Positions 45,751 to 58,500 of a DNA stretch of 64,000 bases are shown one piece after another (position 1 is the stretch's first letter; each line of letters opens with the position of its first letter). Source of the stretch: Boswellia sacra (lineage: Eukaryota; Streptophyta; Magnoliopsida; Sapindales; Burseraceae); assembly GCA_013180625.2 (NCBI GenBank), contig SNVD02010020.1, positions 124,001 through 188,000 on the forward strand. The letters run 5' to 3'. Under the pieces are notes generated by a model that worked only from the letters and a program-made list of their open reading frames with translations, searched no databases and was not told where the DNA came from. The position numbers and the translations under genes are program-made.

Positions 45751-48132
45751 GATTGGGCAAGGGTTGAGCTCGAAAGGCGTAGCGTGCAAAATCTTGATGA
45801 CGCTATAGCCGTGGCCGAATCCCTCATAGACTACTCATCCCAATCGAAGGAGAGGAAGGCCAACCACGGTAAAGGTGGGGGAGAGCGGAAAGGACATGAC
45901 CCAAAGGAAGATGGTGCACGTAAACCATCCGGGGGAGACAAGCGTGACACACCCAACAAAGTTAAGTCTGATAACCCCAAACCTAAAAGTCCTTGCTTCA
46001 TTTGTGATGGTCCTCATTGGGTGCGTGATTGCCCAAAGAGGAAGGCCCTCAATGCCTTAGCCGCTCAACATGAGAGCATGCAAAATGAGGAGCCTCAAGC
46101 GGAGATGGGTTCTCTCCGTACCATTGGCGCACTTGAAAGACTCACCCATATTCAAAAGGGTCTGATGTATATGAGCGCCACAATCAACGACAAGGATGTG
46201 CGTGCGATGCTTGATACGGGAGCCACGCACAACTTCATCTACATGGAAGAGGCCAAACGGTTAGGCCTCAAATATACCAATGGAGAAGACACCATTAAGG
46301 CGGTAAACTCACCCGCTAAAGCAATCTTGGGAGTTTCCAAGGTAACATCGGTATAACTTAGCACATGGAACGGTAAGCTTGATTTCTCCATCGTCCCCAT
46401 GGACGACTTTCAAGTAGTGCTAGGCATGGAGTTCTTCGACCAAGTTCATGTCTTCCCCATACCATCTTCTAACTCCCTCAACATACTCGATGGGAGCCAT
46501 GCATGCATGGTGATGGTGAAACGCGTAGCAAAGGTTGAAAGCAAAACGCTCTCCGCACTACAATTCAAACGGGGAACGAAGATGGATCCAAGTTTCCTTA
46601 CCACCAGTCAAGAAATAAACGATGGTGAGGATGTTGCCATTGCCAAGGACCCAATACCGAGGCAAGTTCAAGCCATCCTTGACACATATAAGGATGTGAT
46701 GCCTCAAGAGCTTCCAAAGAAGCTGTCTCCACAACGGGAAGTGGATCACCAAATTGAGTTGGAGCTCAGTGCCAAGTCTCCAGCCAAGGTGCCTTACCAC
46801 ATGGCGCCACCTGAACTTACGGAGTTAGAGAAACAACTCCAAGACTCGCTTGAGTACAAAGCGAGTAAGGCAAATGTTATGGCCACCGCCCCAAGGCATA
46901 AGGCGAAACTCGCCACTTCAAGCATGAGTCATCCACAAAGTGTGCTCATCGACGGCATCAAACAAGGCCTAGAGCATGACCTCATAGCCAACAACCTATT
47001 GAAGTTGGTAGGTGAGGGGAAGACACGACGTTTTTGGCATGAGGAAGGCTTACTCCCCACAAAGGGTAACCGCCTCTTCCTGCCTAGACATGGGAACTTG
47101 CGGAAGAAGATCATCAAGGAGTGCCACGATTCCAAGTGGGCTGGTCACCCAGGTATGGCACGAACCCTTGCACTCTTGCAAGATTCTTACTATTGGCCTC
47201 AAATGAGGAAAGACGTGGAGGGTTATGTAAGGACTTGTCTTGTGTGCCAACAAGACAAGGTCGAGCACCAACGTTCAGCGGGGTTGCTTGAACCCCTACC
47301 TATTGCAGAAAGGCCATGGCAAAGCGTCTCGATGGACTTCATCGTGGCCTTACCAAAATCCGAAGGGTATGGAAGCATAATGGTGGTAGTTGATCGGTTC
47401 AGCAAATATGCCATTTTCATACCCGTCTCTACGGATTACACCGCGGACGAAGCCGCTCGAGCATTCCTCAAACACATAGTGAAGCTATGGGGTGTTCCAA
47501 AAAATATTGTAAGTGATCGTGACCCTCGCTTCACGGGACGCTTTTGGGGAGAGCTCTTCAAAATGTTGGGGACAGACTTGAGCTTCTCAACAAGCTCCTA
47601 TCCCCAAACCGATGGACAAACCGAGCACATCAATGCCTTGCTTGAACAATATTTGAGGCATTATATGAGCGCTCATCAACATGATTGGGCAAAGTTGCTA
47701 GACGTTGCCCAATTCTCATACAATCTCCAAAGGAGTGAGACAACGGGTAGGAGTCTGTTCGACATTGTGACGAGACAACAACCGATGACTCCACATGCCA
47801 TAGCTTCAACCTATGGAGAAAAAAGTTCAGCGGCCTACAAGCTCGCAAAGGAATGGCATGAGCAAACCGACATCACGCGAGCATGCTTGGATAAGGCCGC
47901 CAAGAAAAGAAAGAAATGGGCGGATAGTAAGAGACGACACCTCGTATTTCAAGAGCGGGACATGGTCCTTATCAAGTTACTACCCCAACAAGGAAGAAAG
48001 TGCACCGAGGACGTCGCAGAATTAGGTGGGGGAGGATGTCACGACCCGCCCAATTTACTTGCTAGAATGGCCCAAAGATGTTGGAAGCTTGGCCCAGCTT
48101 CTAGAAAGCTCAGGCCCAAGCCCATCTTCTAG
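45706..48132 (+). pseudogene. gag end, protease and integrase of the gypsy element, RT-RNase H deleted
   Basis: One frame with a single stop (TAA 46354-46356). Order: end of capsid (FLDGLKDWARVELE), zinc knuckle CFICDGPHWVRDC near 46000, protease with MLDTGATHNF near 46210, the linker before RT (PHYMAPPEL-type, here PYHMAPPELTELEKQLQ near 46795), and then directly the end of RNase H (KASKANVMATAPRHKAKL). Integrase follows, with its zinc region ending CLVCQQ (47239) and the core with SMDFIVALP, SDRDPRF and YPQTDGQTEHIN. The C-terminal domain is cut off by the 3' LTR. RT with YxDD and most of RNase H, around 400-450 codons in relatives, are missing at about 46850-46860. Confidence 0.88.
48024..48036 (+). 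other. Polypurine tract of the gypsy element
   Basis: AGGTGGGGGAGGA immediately before the 3' LTR, the expected site for plus-strand priming. Confidence 0.75.
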
Positions 48133-48328
48133 AATTCTCTGGCAAGATAAACTTCTATAATTATCTCTTATATTTATCTAGATTATTTAGTAGATAATAT
48201 CCTCTTGTACATATCTAGATAATGTAGTAGATAAAAATGAAATGGCCTGTGAAGCTCTTTACTAAATGGATGAATGATCATCTGCACTAGCTCGTGTGGC
48301 AACTGCGTAAACCTCTAAGCTCGTGACA
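48037..48328 (+). repeat. 3' LTR of the gypsy element with an internal replacement
   Basis: 292 bp against 528 bp at the 5' end. The first 205 bases and the last 40 match the 5' LTR; the middle is replaced by about 55 bases (48241-48296) that are inverted copies of sequence 150-340 bases further right. Confidence 0.88.
48241..48296. repeat. Filler DNA copied from two nearby sites
   Basis: GGCCTGTGAAGCTC (48244-48257) is the exact complement of 48586-48599. CTAAATGGATGAATGATCAT and the next 12 bases (about 48263-48294) are the exact complement of about 48432-48463. The two pieces are joined inside a deleted LTR. Confidence 0.85.
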
Positions 48329-48450
48329 GCTAGCTTATAATACTGGAGACTCTCACCCTTCGTAATTCTTTGTCTTGCCTTCTATCTCCCAGAAAAGCTT
48401 CTTGGCTTATCTTAGCTTAGGAGCCTGGCCGAGCTAGTGCAGATGATCAT

Positions 48451-48867
48451 TCATCCATTTAGATGCGGACTCCTGGAGCATCTTCCTTGACCTTCCTTTA
48501 TCGAAGGTGAATAGATGATAAAAGGAAGACCATATAAGGTCATAGACTCAAGCAACTCACTCAGGCCATATGTGTTAAAGTCTGTGAGCTTCACAGGCCT
48601 TTCCATCTGTAGCTTCTTCTGTGAAGTGTACTTCATGAACTTTTGCTTGATGGCTTCCGTGAAGAACTTGTTGAACTTTGGTTTTACTTTGTCTTTCATC
48701 TTTTTCATTGGAACTTGCCCATCCTCACTCATGGCGGGATCAACTGCGATCTCTGCATGTTCTTGTTGCGTTGGAGAGGACGGTACACTGTTGCTCCTGT
48801 CATAACTAGAGTTACTGTGAGAAGATGAAGAACTTGTGGATTTTGATGATTCTATGTTCGTCGCCAT
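48451..48867 (-). CDS. ORF downstream of pol in the copia element (env-like position)
   Basis: 138 residues starting MATNIESSKSTSSSSSH. Ser-rich N-terminus, then a basic stretch (MKKMKDKVKPKFNKFF) and RPVKLTDFNTYGLSELLES. In SIRE-type elements an additional ORF follows pol and has been called env-like; this one is too short and lacks a membrane segment, so it is probably a truncated N-terminal part. Its C-terminal sequence past about 48530 looks out of frame. Confidence 0.45.
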   Translation of the reverse strand: MATNIESSKSTSSSSSHSNSSYDRSNSVPSSPTQQEHAEIAVDPAMSEDGQVPMKKMKDKVKPKFNKFFTEAIKQKFMKYTSQKKLQMERPVKLTDFNTYGLSELLESMTLYGLPFIIYSPSIKEGQGRCSRSPHLNG

Positions 48868-49715
48868 TATTAGGGTTTACTGGCTGCACCAAAGTTTCCA
48901 GAACAGAGAGAGAAAGAAGACGAGGGACAGTGGAGTAACTGTAGTTGGAGTATGGTATGAATGGGAGAAGCCCAAAAACTATTCATAATAGACTAGGTCA
49001 AAATTAAAAATATTTTTGTTTTTAACAAAAATTAATGTTAATTCTTTTTCCAAAACCATTTCATAACTGACATTAATAGACAAAAATTCAAATTTGATTC
49101 CCATTTGAATAAGGAATTTTAATAGAATTAGGATTTCCGCCACTGAAACTTCTCCCCCTCAATTCAATATAGCTGACATGGTATTTTTGGCACATGGACG
49201 CACAAGAAAATCAAATTCCGGATAAGCACAAAGAGCATCTTATGTTATGAAAAACGTAACAGAAAATAGTTAACAATAATATAACAACAATATCTGGACA
49301 TCATATGAATCATTTTAAGAAAGCATATTTCAGAGTTGTTTTATTTACTTTTAATTATTTTATCACCTAATCCAATTGAGTGATCAACTTGAGCATGCTT
49401 CTTACACACACAAAAGTTAGTCTCAATGTGAATTTTATAAATAAATACAGTAGCTTTCACACATGTATAGAGGTAGCCCTTTTCTATTTGAGTAGGTGAC
49501 CTCACTATATTTCCTAGATACAATGAAGTTACTCTCAATGGATGGCTTTCACACATCATATACTGGTAGCCCTCTCTGTATTTTTCATTTTTAAACCAGT
49601 ATTTTATCATTCACATAATTTTTATATCACAGCTTACACATGCTTAATTAGAAAAAAGGTATGATATTACATATACATATAACATAACAGTAAGCAGTAT
49701 TAATTTAGATAACTG
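48868..49715 (-). other. Non-coding region between pol and the downstream ORF of the copia element
   Basis: Contains the purine tract at about 49153-49170 and no supported gene. A repeated phrase GGTAGCCCT(T/C)T(C/T) with flanks occurs at about 49470 and 49567. Confidence 0.55.
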
Positions 49716-52700
49716 CTAGATGCCTAAGGCCTTTCTTAGATTTTCGATTCTTGTTATATCCAATGCCTTAGTGAACAAGTCAGCCAATTGTTTATCAGTG
49801 GAGATGTGTTCAATGTGTATCACCTTAAACTCTACTAGTTCCCTTATAAAAAGGTATCTTATGTCAATATGTTTTGTTCTAGAATGCTGAACAGGATTTT
49901 TGAAAATATTTATAACACTAGTATTATCACAAAACACAGTTATAGGCTTTTGTTCAATATCATAATCACTCAACATTTGCTTCATCCACAATAGTTGTGT
50001 GCAATAACTCCCTGCTGCTATGTATTCGGTTTCAGCAGTAGATAAAGAAATAAAATTTTGCTTTTTGCTGTGCCATGAAACTAAGTTAGTACCAAAATAA
50101 AAACATCTTCCTGAAGTACTTTTTCTGTCATCTGCATTTCCTGCCCAGTCAGCATCACTAAATCCTACAAGATAATCATTTGTATTTTTAGAAAACCATA
50201 TTCCATAATCATGTGTTCCATGAACATACCTGATGATTCTCTTAGCTGCTGCCAGATGTGATTCTTTGGGATTTTCTTGAAATCTTGCATACAATCCTAC
50301 ACTAAAGCACAAGTCCGGTCTGCTTGCTGTGAGGTATAGCAAACTGCCAATGATACTTCTATACAAACTTGTATCAACCTCTTTTCCTGCATTATCTTTT
50401 AAAAGTTTCAGATTAGTACTGATAGGAGTTTTCATTGGTTTTGAATTCTCAAGCCCAAATTTCTTTACAAGATTTTAAGCATATTTTGATTGAGATATAA
50501 ACATCCCATCATTCATTTGCTTAACCTGTAATCCAAGAAAGAAATTTAATTCTCATACCATGCTCATCTCAAACTCTTCCTGCATCAACTTAACAAACTC
50601 ATTTTTGCTTTTGTTAGTTGATCCAAATATAATGTCATCAACATATATTTGTGCAACAATAAAATAGTTAGATGCATAATTGATAAACAAAATCTTATCA
50701 TGGTTGCCTCTTTTATAACTTCTGTTGATAAAAAAGTTTGTCAACTTTTTATACCAAGCTCTAGGAGCTTGTTTCAAACCACACAAAGATTTGTCCAATT
50801 TGTACACAAAATCAGGATATTTAGGATCTTCAAAACTCTTAGGCTGTTCAACAAAGACTTCTTCGTTGAGATAGCCATTTAAAAATGCTGTTTTAACATC
50901 CATTTGGTACAGTTTAAAATCAAGCAAACAAGCAATTGCAAGTAGTAATCTGATTGACTCAAGTCTAGCTACTAGTGCAAAGGTCTCATCAAAGTGTATC
51001 CCTTCTACTTATGTGTAACCTTGTCAACTAGCCTAGCCTTATTTCTTACTACTTGTCAACTTTTATTAGTTTTATTTTTGAATGTCCATTTAGTTCCAAT
51101 GACATTAGCATTTTTTGGCCTAGGAACTAATTCTCATACTTCATTTCTTTCAAACTGATTAAGTTCATCTTGCATGGCTTGAATCCATACATCTTCTTTT
51201 AAGGCTTCTTTCACATTTTTTGGTTCAACTAAAGAAACATAACATGCAAATCTTACCTAATTTCTTACCTTGCTCCGAGTCTTCATCATGCCATCTAGTG
51301 TTCCAATGATAGAGCTTATTGGATGTGCCTTCTTAATCCATGTGTGTGGATCTTTCTTTTGATCTTCATTCCTGATTGAATTTCTGTTCAAATCTGAGTT
51401 GTCAAATATTACTGTTACGTCGGGTGTAACAGTAGCTGTTTTCTCTTTCATAACAAAATCTTCTTTATTATTGCTGTCTGAATCTGACTTCTCTGTATCA
51501 TCTGTGAAGCTGGTTATGCTTTCATCTCGTGAGTACTTTGCATAATTGTCCAGATCATCAAATACTATGTTTGTAGATTCCATGATTGCCTCAGATCTCA
51601 GATTGTAAACTTAAAATGCTTTGTTATTTTGTGCATATCCCACAAAGACTCCTTCATCACTTCTTGGATCTAATTTTCCTAATTGCTTGCTGTCATTTAA
51701 GATGTAACACCTGCATCTAAAAACATGAAAATATTTCAAATTCGGTTTTCTACCTTTCAAAATTTCATAAAATGTCTGGTTAGTGCCAGGTCTAAGAAAA
51801 ACTCTATTTGAAATATAACAAGCAGTGCTTATTGCTTCAGCTCATAACCTCTTGGTCAACTTTTTATTATTGAGCATCACTCTAGCCATATCTTGAAGAG
51901 TTCTATTCTTCCTTTCCACAATACCATTCTGTTCAGGGGTTTTAGGAGCTGAAAATTCATGATCAATTTCGTGATGTTTGCAAAAGTCAGCATAGCTAAC
52001 ATTTTCAAACTCTTTGCCATGATCACTTCTTATTCTCACAATCCTCCCAATGTTCCTATTTTGCTCATTTTCAAGCTTAACACAAAGATTCGTGAAAGCC
52101 TCAAAAGTGTCAGATTTTTCTTTAATGAAATCAACCCACGTATATCTAGAAAAATCATCCACACAAACAAATATGTATCTCTTACCTGTAATGCTTTTAA
52201 TTTGCATATGACCCATAAGATCCATGTGAAACAAATCAAGTATTTTGGATGTGTTAAGATGTGGATTTGATTTGTGTGAACTTCTAATTTGTTTTCCTAT
52301 TTGACATGGTTCACAAATTTCATTAACTTTGTCATCAAGTTTAGCAACTCCTTTTACAACACCTAACTTAGTTAATTTGACCAAGTCTTCGTAATTTAAG
52401 TGTCCTAATTTTTAATGCCACAATTCTAAATCTGAAATCTTAGCTTGAAATACAGTCTTTACCAAATAATAATTATCCAAAGATTTATTACTTTCTAGAA
52501 TACATTTACCAAAATTATCTAAGACCATGCATTTGTTTTGTGTAAAATTAACAACATACTTGTCATCACAAATCTGACTAATACTAATAATATTAGCTTT
52601 CAAACCTACAACCAGCAAGACATTTTGAAAATTAGGTAGGCTTTTGACATTCAAAGTGCCTTTACCAATGATCTTACTCTTTGCTTCATCTCCATAGGTG

Positions 52701-52795
52701 ACATTACCATCCCTGTATGCTTTAAAATCTGTTAAAAACTATTTATTTCTAGTCATATGTCTGGAACAACCACTGTCAAAATATCACAAACAGTT
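49716..52795 (-). pseudogene. pol of the copia element (protease, integrase, RT, RNase H), broken
   Basis: Reading right to left: protease remnant with DSGCSRHMT at about 52770; integrase 51842-52384 (ICEPCQIGKQ, YIFVCVDDFSRYTWV, RSDHGKEFEN, TPEQNGIVERKNRT, so the D-D-E residues are present); a linker 51257-51583; RT around 50553-51000 (LYQMDVKTAFLNG, KLDKSLCGLKQAPRAWYKK, YVDDIIFG); RNase H 49716-50435 (GFSDADWAGN, KSTSGRCFYFG, STAETEYIA, HIDIRYLFIREL). These are classic copia motifs. Stops and shifts separate the segments (for example near 51580-51840, 50930-51250 and 50440-50550), so no polyprotein can be made. Confidence 0.9.
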
Positions 52796-52852
52796 AGAAG
52801 TATGTTCAATAGTAGGAAGAGCAACATGGCATACTGTCTTGTCTTTCTTAAC

Positions 52853-54579
52853 CTACTGCAATTGTGATTTTGGTAACAGTTTGAACCGTTTTGATCTTTT
52901 ATGCAAAAGATTCAACAATTTAAAGTATCTAGATCTAATATGTCCCTTTTTACCACAAAAATAACAAATTGAAATGAATTTTCTTACCTTTTCAGGACTG
53001 GATTTGAAAGAACTCAAAGGAGAAACAAATGTCTCATTACTCTTTGAACTAGGACTTGACTTTAAAGAGTTAAATTCAGAATTCTTACCTGATGTTGAAG
53101 CTTTCACAAAAACTGTTTTTTATGAAGATGTAACATTACCTTCTGTGTACCCTAATCCATGTTTATTGGAGTTGTCTCTTCTAAGACTCAAAACTTGATC
53201 AAATTTGACTGCACCAATTTTGAGTTGATCAACACACTTTTTGCTTTCAACCAATTCCGTTGTGATTTTCTCAATATGTGCTGTTTTGTTCGTCAAAACA
53301 GTCTCCAGTTCTGAGATATGATTTTTAGCATAGGATTTTTCACATTCTTCTTTTTCAAGATTTTGATTTCTTCCTTCTGATTCAGCCATTCACCATAGAG
53401 TGCGTTGTATGTCTCTTGTAACTCTTCATAGTATTTTGATCCATCTTTTTCATCAGAATGATCAACACTGGTTCTGTAATTTTCTGTTATGTCAGACATA
53501 ATAGCTTTCCCTTTGTCCGCTGTAGATGCAGTAAATGCAACAAAATTGCTCATGCAATCTGGATCTTCTGACTCCAATTCTGATTCATCATTCCATGTTA
53601 CTGTCAGTCCTTTGTTCTTTTTCTTGAGATTAGCACATTCAGACTGAATATGTCCATAACCATAACATTTATAACACTGAATCTGCCCTTTCTTTTTAGG
53701 TTGTTTTGGTTTCTTCTTGTCATTCTCCTTGTTGAACTTTCTGAATTTTTCATCACTTGAGTTTGATGGCTTTCCTTGATTCTTTTTCCTGAAATTTCTT
53801 TTCAAGAACTTGACCTAGTTTATTGTTAGAAAAGCAATCTGTTTAGAATCAGTTTCATCAAGCTCATCATTATTTTCATCATCAGATTTTTCAGTTTTCA
53901 CATTGAATGCAAAGCTTTTTCCTTTCTGTTTCCTAGTACTTTGATTAATTTTAAAATTTTAGAGAATGCCAATCAATTCATCAACCCTCATCTCATTAGT
54001 GTTTTTAACTTCCTCAATGGCTGAAATTTTAGTTTGAAATTTATCTAGGACAGATCTAATTATTTTACTAATAATTTCTGCATTAGTGAAGGTTTTTTCA
54101 AGTATGGATGCCGAATTTGTGATATGACATATCTTAGAGTAAAACTCAGAAATCGATTCATCTTCATGCATCATTAAATTTTCAAATTAAGAATTAAGTC
54201 TCATCAATTTAGATCTTTTAACCAATGTTGTACTTTCATGTTTTAACTCAAGTATGTCCCATGCTTTTTTGGAAACTTTGCATCTGAAAATCTATTGGAA
54301 ATTGTTTAGGTCCATTGCAACAAAAATTGCATTGAGAGCATTTTAATTCCAACTGGAACGTCGATATTCTTCATCAGTCCATTCATCCTTTGGTTTGGCT
54401 TCGGAATCACCAAAAGCATTCAACTTTGTTGGTGGTGTCCATCCTTTAAGCACACTAGTCAATGCCCTGTCATCAAGAGATTTGATATACATCATCATGC
54501 TTACATTCCAATATGAATAATTACTATCATCAAGAATAGGTAGTTGTGTTCCGGATCCTCCATTGCGAATAAACTTCAT
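52853..54579 (-). pseudogene. gag of the copia element, broken
   Basis: Starts at ATG 54579 (MKFIRNGGSGTQLPILDDSN with NYSYWNVSMMMYIKSLDD, the UBN2-type start). Further pieces are 53959-54174, 53293-53805 with a CCHC knuckle (CYKCYGYGHIQSEC) and 53120-53389, and 52853-53107 carries a second knuckle in which the last Cys has become Tyr (CYFCGKKGHIRSRY). Frame changes separate the pieces. Confidence 0.85.
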
Positions 54580-54627
54580 TCTTCCAGATCAATGTGATCG
54601 TTTTCTTCATTTGTCTATCAATGAACC

Positions 54628-54640
54628 GGCTCTGATACCA
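54628..54640 (-). other. Primer-binding site of the copia element
   Basis: In complement TGGTATCAGAGCC, the standard initiator tRNA-Met site, two bases from the LTR. Confidence 0.9.
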
Positions 54641-54642
54641 AT

Positions 54643-55533
54643 TGAGAGTTCTGGAAGTATGCAGTTATAATAAATATAACAGTAAACTGTAAAGTAAATC
54701 GGCACAGGAGGATTTTTACGTGGTTTGATTATAAAACCTACATCTACGGACAGCTATAGAGCTGCAATTCACTAAGTTCTTGTTTGTACAATCTTTAGGA
54801 CCTTTTACAATGCTGACTGACCCTCACACACTGACCTAATCTTTGTAAAACAAAATCTTCGCAAAGATCTTAAACTCTAGTGATACTGTCCACTCTCTGT
54901 TGCAGATAACTTAACAACATACTGTTAAGTTATACATAACAAGATGTCTGACGCTGAATTACATAAATACTTAACCCGCAAGTTATCCCAAGTGTCTACT
55001 AACTCACACAGACTTAATTAACAACTCATGTACGATTACAACCTCTCATACATGAATCAAAGACTCATAAAATCAAAACAATAAAGACATTCCTTTTTGC
55101 ATTGAAACTCTCTTCCTTTATTGTTGGAATGCCGAAACCTAAACTCACACAACACACACACCACATAATCACCATACTCCGTTATGTAGAAATAACTTTA
55201 TATATATAGTGGTATGCTTGGACAAAATCTCCTAGAAATCCTATAAAAATTCTAATCAAAATCATATTAGGATTAGGAGAAATAAAATAGGAAGGAATAT
55301 AATTAAACTCCTAAAGGAATTAGAACAAATAAATATTCTCCTATTCTAATTAGGATACAAGATACTATATCCTAGTCTAAAGAGATATTTATTATAAATT
55401 AAATACTTTCTAAAATATATAATTTTAGAAACAGTAAAATAAGAAACAAAATAATATTATTATTTTATCATAAGTTATACAAAATTCATCATGTGTATGA
55501 CACATGCATATATAATAGATGTTGACACCAACA
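54643..55533 (-). repeat. 5' LTR of the copia element
   Basis: In complement starts TGTTGGTGTCAACATC and ends AACTCTCA next to the primer site; 891 bp. The start is inferred from the TGTTGG motif because the partner LTR was not found. Confidence 0.65.
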
Positions 55534-58500
55534 AGTTTAAATAAGTTGTTTAATACAAAAATTAACCTTTAATTATAAGCTACATGAGATATAATGAAAT
55601 AACTTTTTAAACAAATTATTATTCTTTTTGTTTTTATCTTATTTTGACTTAAGTTTAATGATTAGAAGAAACTTAGGGAGACAGGAAACGTCAAAGTGTT
55701 GTCATTTTACATAAGTTTCAAGATTTTTGTTTTACCTACTACTTGAAATGTTAGCCTTTTGAGTCCTACTACAGTCCAACCACTGGATTGATATAGCAGA
55801 AATTTTATCCATCGGATTAGAGCTTTACTCTTAACAGCCAATCTAATGGCTCTCGTTAAAGTGGCTATTTTTTTAAACATTTACCGCAACCTAATGAGCC
55901 GGTTATCTTCAACTTTGAAGACATGGATGTCCTTCTCTGCACAACACCTGGACCCAATTTCTAGCTTCTTGAAACATCCAACCTCACAACTGTAAGTCTT
56001 TTTAACAATAGATCAACGTTGTTGTTTTCTTAAATTCTTCTCTTTTTTATACATTTTCTTTAATTGATAAAATATACTTTTAAATAAAATACCTAATTTT
56101 AATTTATATAATTCAATATAAACTATATACCAAATTATTTGAGGGTTATTACAATGCATTTTTTAACTTATATTAGTGTTCTGTAGTTAATTTATATTAG
56201 TTCATATTACATTATTTTAATAAGGTTACGAAAATTTAATATACTTCTGTTTTTATAAAATTGTAAATTTTCATAGATTATTACTGCAATACCACAAAGG
56301 AGTGACGGGAAGGAGCTACATTAGGCGAGATTCCATTCCATTCTAGCAGGTTACCCAAACCGGGTGTGGCCTGTAAATATTTTTGACTCTTTTCCTCTCA
56401 TAATGCGAAATGTCAGTAACTCATTCGGTGGTGGAATAGTCCTGCTGTATCAATACAGCAGCCGGACTCTAGCTTTTCCCCTAGGGCTTTTGCTTGCTCA
56501 ATGGGCTGTTCAACCATCTAATCATTTTTATTCTTTACACATTTCATATTCATCCAAAATCAATTCTTTACACATTGTACAAATTAATTCGCATTATTTA
56601 AAATTAATCAAATCAAAGCTTCCAAGGCAAAAATTACGGAATCATAAGACATTATGTAGAGAAAAGGGAGAGAGAGAGAGAGAGAGTAAAAGGTTGTATC
56701 TTTTTGGGTGTAGGAAAAACTGATTATTAGGTTTCAACTACCTCCTTGGGTGCTATTTTTGGAGGAGTTATGTTTCAACTACTTTTAATCCACCCAACAG
56801 TTAATACTTGTACAAGTTTGTTGGATAATTATTCCTTGTCGCTTTCATGTGTTTGCACTCAATCAGTTCACCTCTTTGTTTTCTAACACTTCATATTCTC
56901 CCTCAATCGGTTTCTTGGGTGACTAATGGGAGTCCCACTGGCTGGTTCATTAAATGCCCCATCCAAAAGATTTATAATAAAATCATTATATTCTCTCTCA
57001 TAAATTATAAATTATATTATTCTTATAAAAATTATCTACAATAATTTTATTTTCTCTTTTAATTATCTTTATTAAAAAATAATATTTTACTTATAAAATT
57101 TTTGTATACAGAATTTATAAATAAAGTTGTTATAACAATACTTATTCAATATCACATGATTCATTAATATTTATTACATCAACAATCATATTAATATTTT
57201 TATTTATTTATATCATATCAGCTTTGTATACAAACTTTTTTAAACATAGTATTATTGTTATTAAAATAATAATTTCTCACTTTCATTCAATCCTTAATAC
57301 AAGATTGTAAAACATTAAAATATGATTAATGTTCATATTCAGAATGTTTAACAAGAGCATACGATATCTTTGAAGATCAACTTACCCACGGGTCATTATC
57401 TTTATTCATTTTTGACAATAAATTACTAATTAAAAATAATTTAGAATACGTATATGACACTATTATATGTATGATAAAATGACATAAGTAATACGATAAT
57501 ATCATGTCATGTGATTAATCATTTAGAAATTATTTGAAAATAGTAAAATTACTCTTCTAATAATAGTTGTAAAAAATATATTTTTCTGATCATTCAAAAC
57601 TAAGAAAGAAAAAAGATAGAAAGGATCTAAATTTATTATTTGAAGACCTCTTTAGATATATTCAGTGTTTAGCTTTCTTTTCCTAGGCATATATTGTTTG
57701 ATTTTTGTTTTCATGTGGCTCATGAATATGTACCGTTCTTTTTTTCTTATTTATTTATTACTTTATAATGAGATTTATTAATTTTTACAAATAATTACAA
57801 CAAATTAAAAAAATACAACCTAAATCAAGTTTGTGGTGTAATCCAATTTTAATTAAAAGTTTCAAAGAAAACTTTATAACAATAAGGATCAAAACAGATG
57901 TATCACACTAAAATTGGTTTAATTCTATTAGAATAATATGATACTTATAAATTTTAATATAGTATTATTAATTTAATATGACATTATTCGTTCATAAACA
58001 TTTACTATTTTAATTTTCTTTTATTCACCTTTTATTTATTTTTAATCTATCACTTTGTTTATCAAATTTTATGTACGACAAACGTAACTATAATATCATT
58101 GATTTTATTAATAAATGTCGAAAATGTGTTTTATTGGCTAGTTTTGTGGTCCATAAATTAATTTCTGCTTCAATAAAGACATCGACGTGCCTTCACTGGC
58201 AAAAGAGCCAGCTAATCATGGAGCTTGGAGAAATTCTATTTTGCTTTTGATTGGAGGTGGAAGAGTCGGAAGAGTCGCCGGGTTTTGAGAGGAATTTGAC
58301 AATCACTTTGGAATTGAAATTAACAAGTTCCAGACGGTACAAAAGGGTACGGGCGGCGCCACTTGTTTTATTTTTGAATACTGAACAGAAAGTGAAATAA
58401 TACTTGATCACAGTCACCCATTAATGGATGCCAAATTTGACTTCTCCATATAATTGAACAATCGTTATAGAATTGAATTATATGCAAAACATTACAGAAT

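Larger units (their letters stand above)
44351..48328 (+). mobile_element. Ty3/gypsy element lacking RT and RNase H
   Basis: LTRs 44351-44878 and 48037-48328 begin TGTCACGACCCGCCC and end GTGACA or ATGACA. GCTA is duplicated at 44347-44350 and 48329-48332, one base short of the usual five. A tRNA-Met-type primer site follows the 5' LTR and a purine tract precedes the 3' LTR. Inside are gag, protease and integrase in gypsy order, but RT and RNase H have been removed by an in-frame deletion, so it is non-autonomous. Confidence 0.9.
48380..55533 (-). mobile_element. Decayed SIRE-like Ty1/copia element, one LTR recognisable
   Basis: On the minus strand, in order: 5' LTR (54643-55533), tRNA-Met primer site (54628-54640), gag, protease, integrase, RT, RNase H, a purine tract (about 49153-49170, GAATTGAGGGGGAGAAG in complement) and a further ORF (48451-48867). 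Copia gene order with an extra ORF after pol is typical of the SIRE lineage. Every domain is broken by stops or shifts. No 3' LTR or target duplication was found, so the left boundary is uncertain. Confidence 0.82.

Noticed and set aside
58193..58417. 74-codon minus-strand ORF as a gene
   Set aside because: GC-richer than its surroundings but with no recognised family, no promoter and no neighbouring exons.
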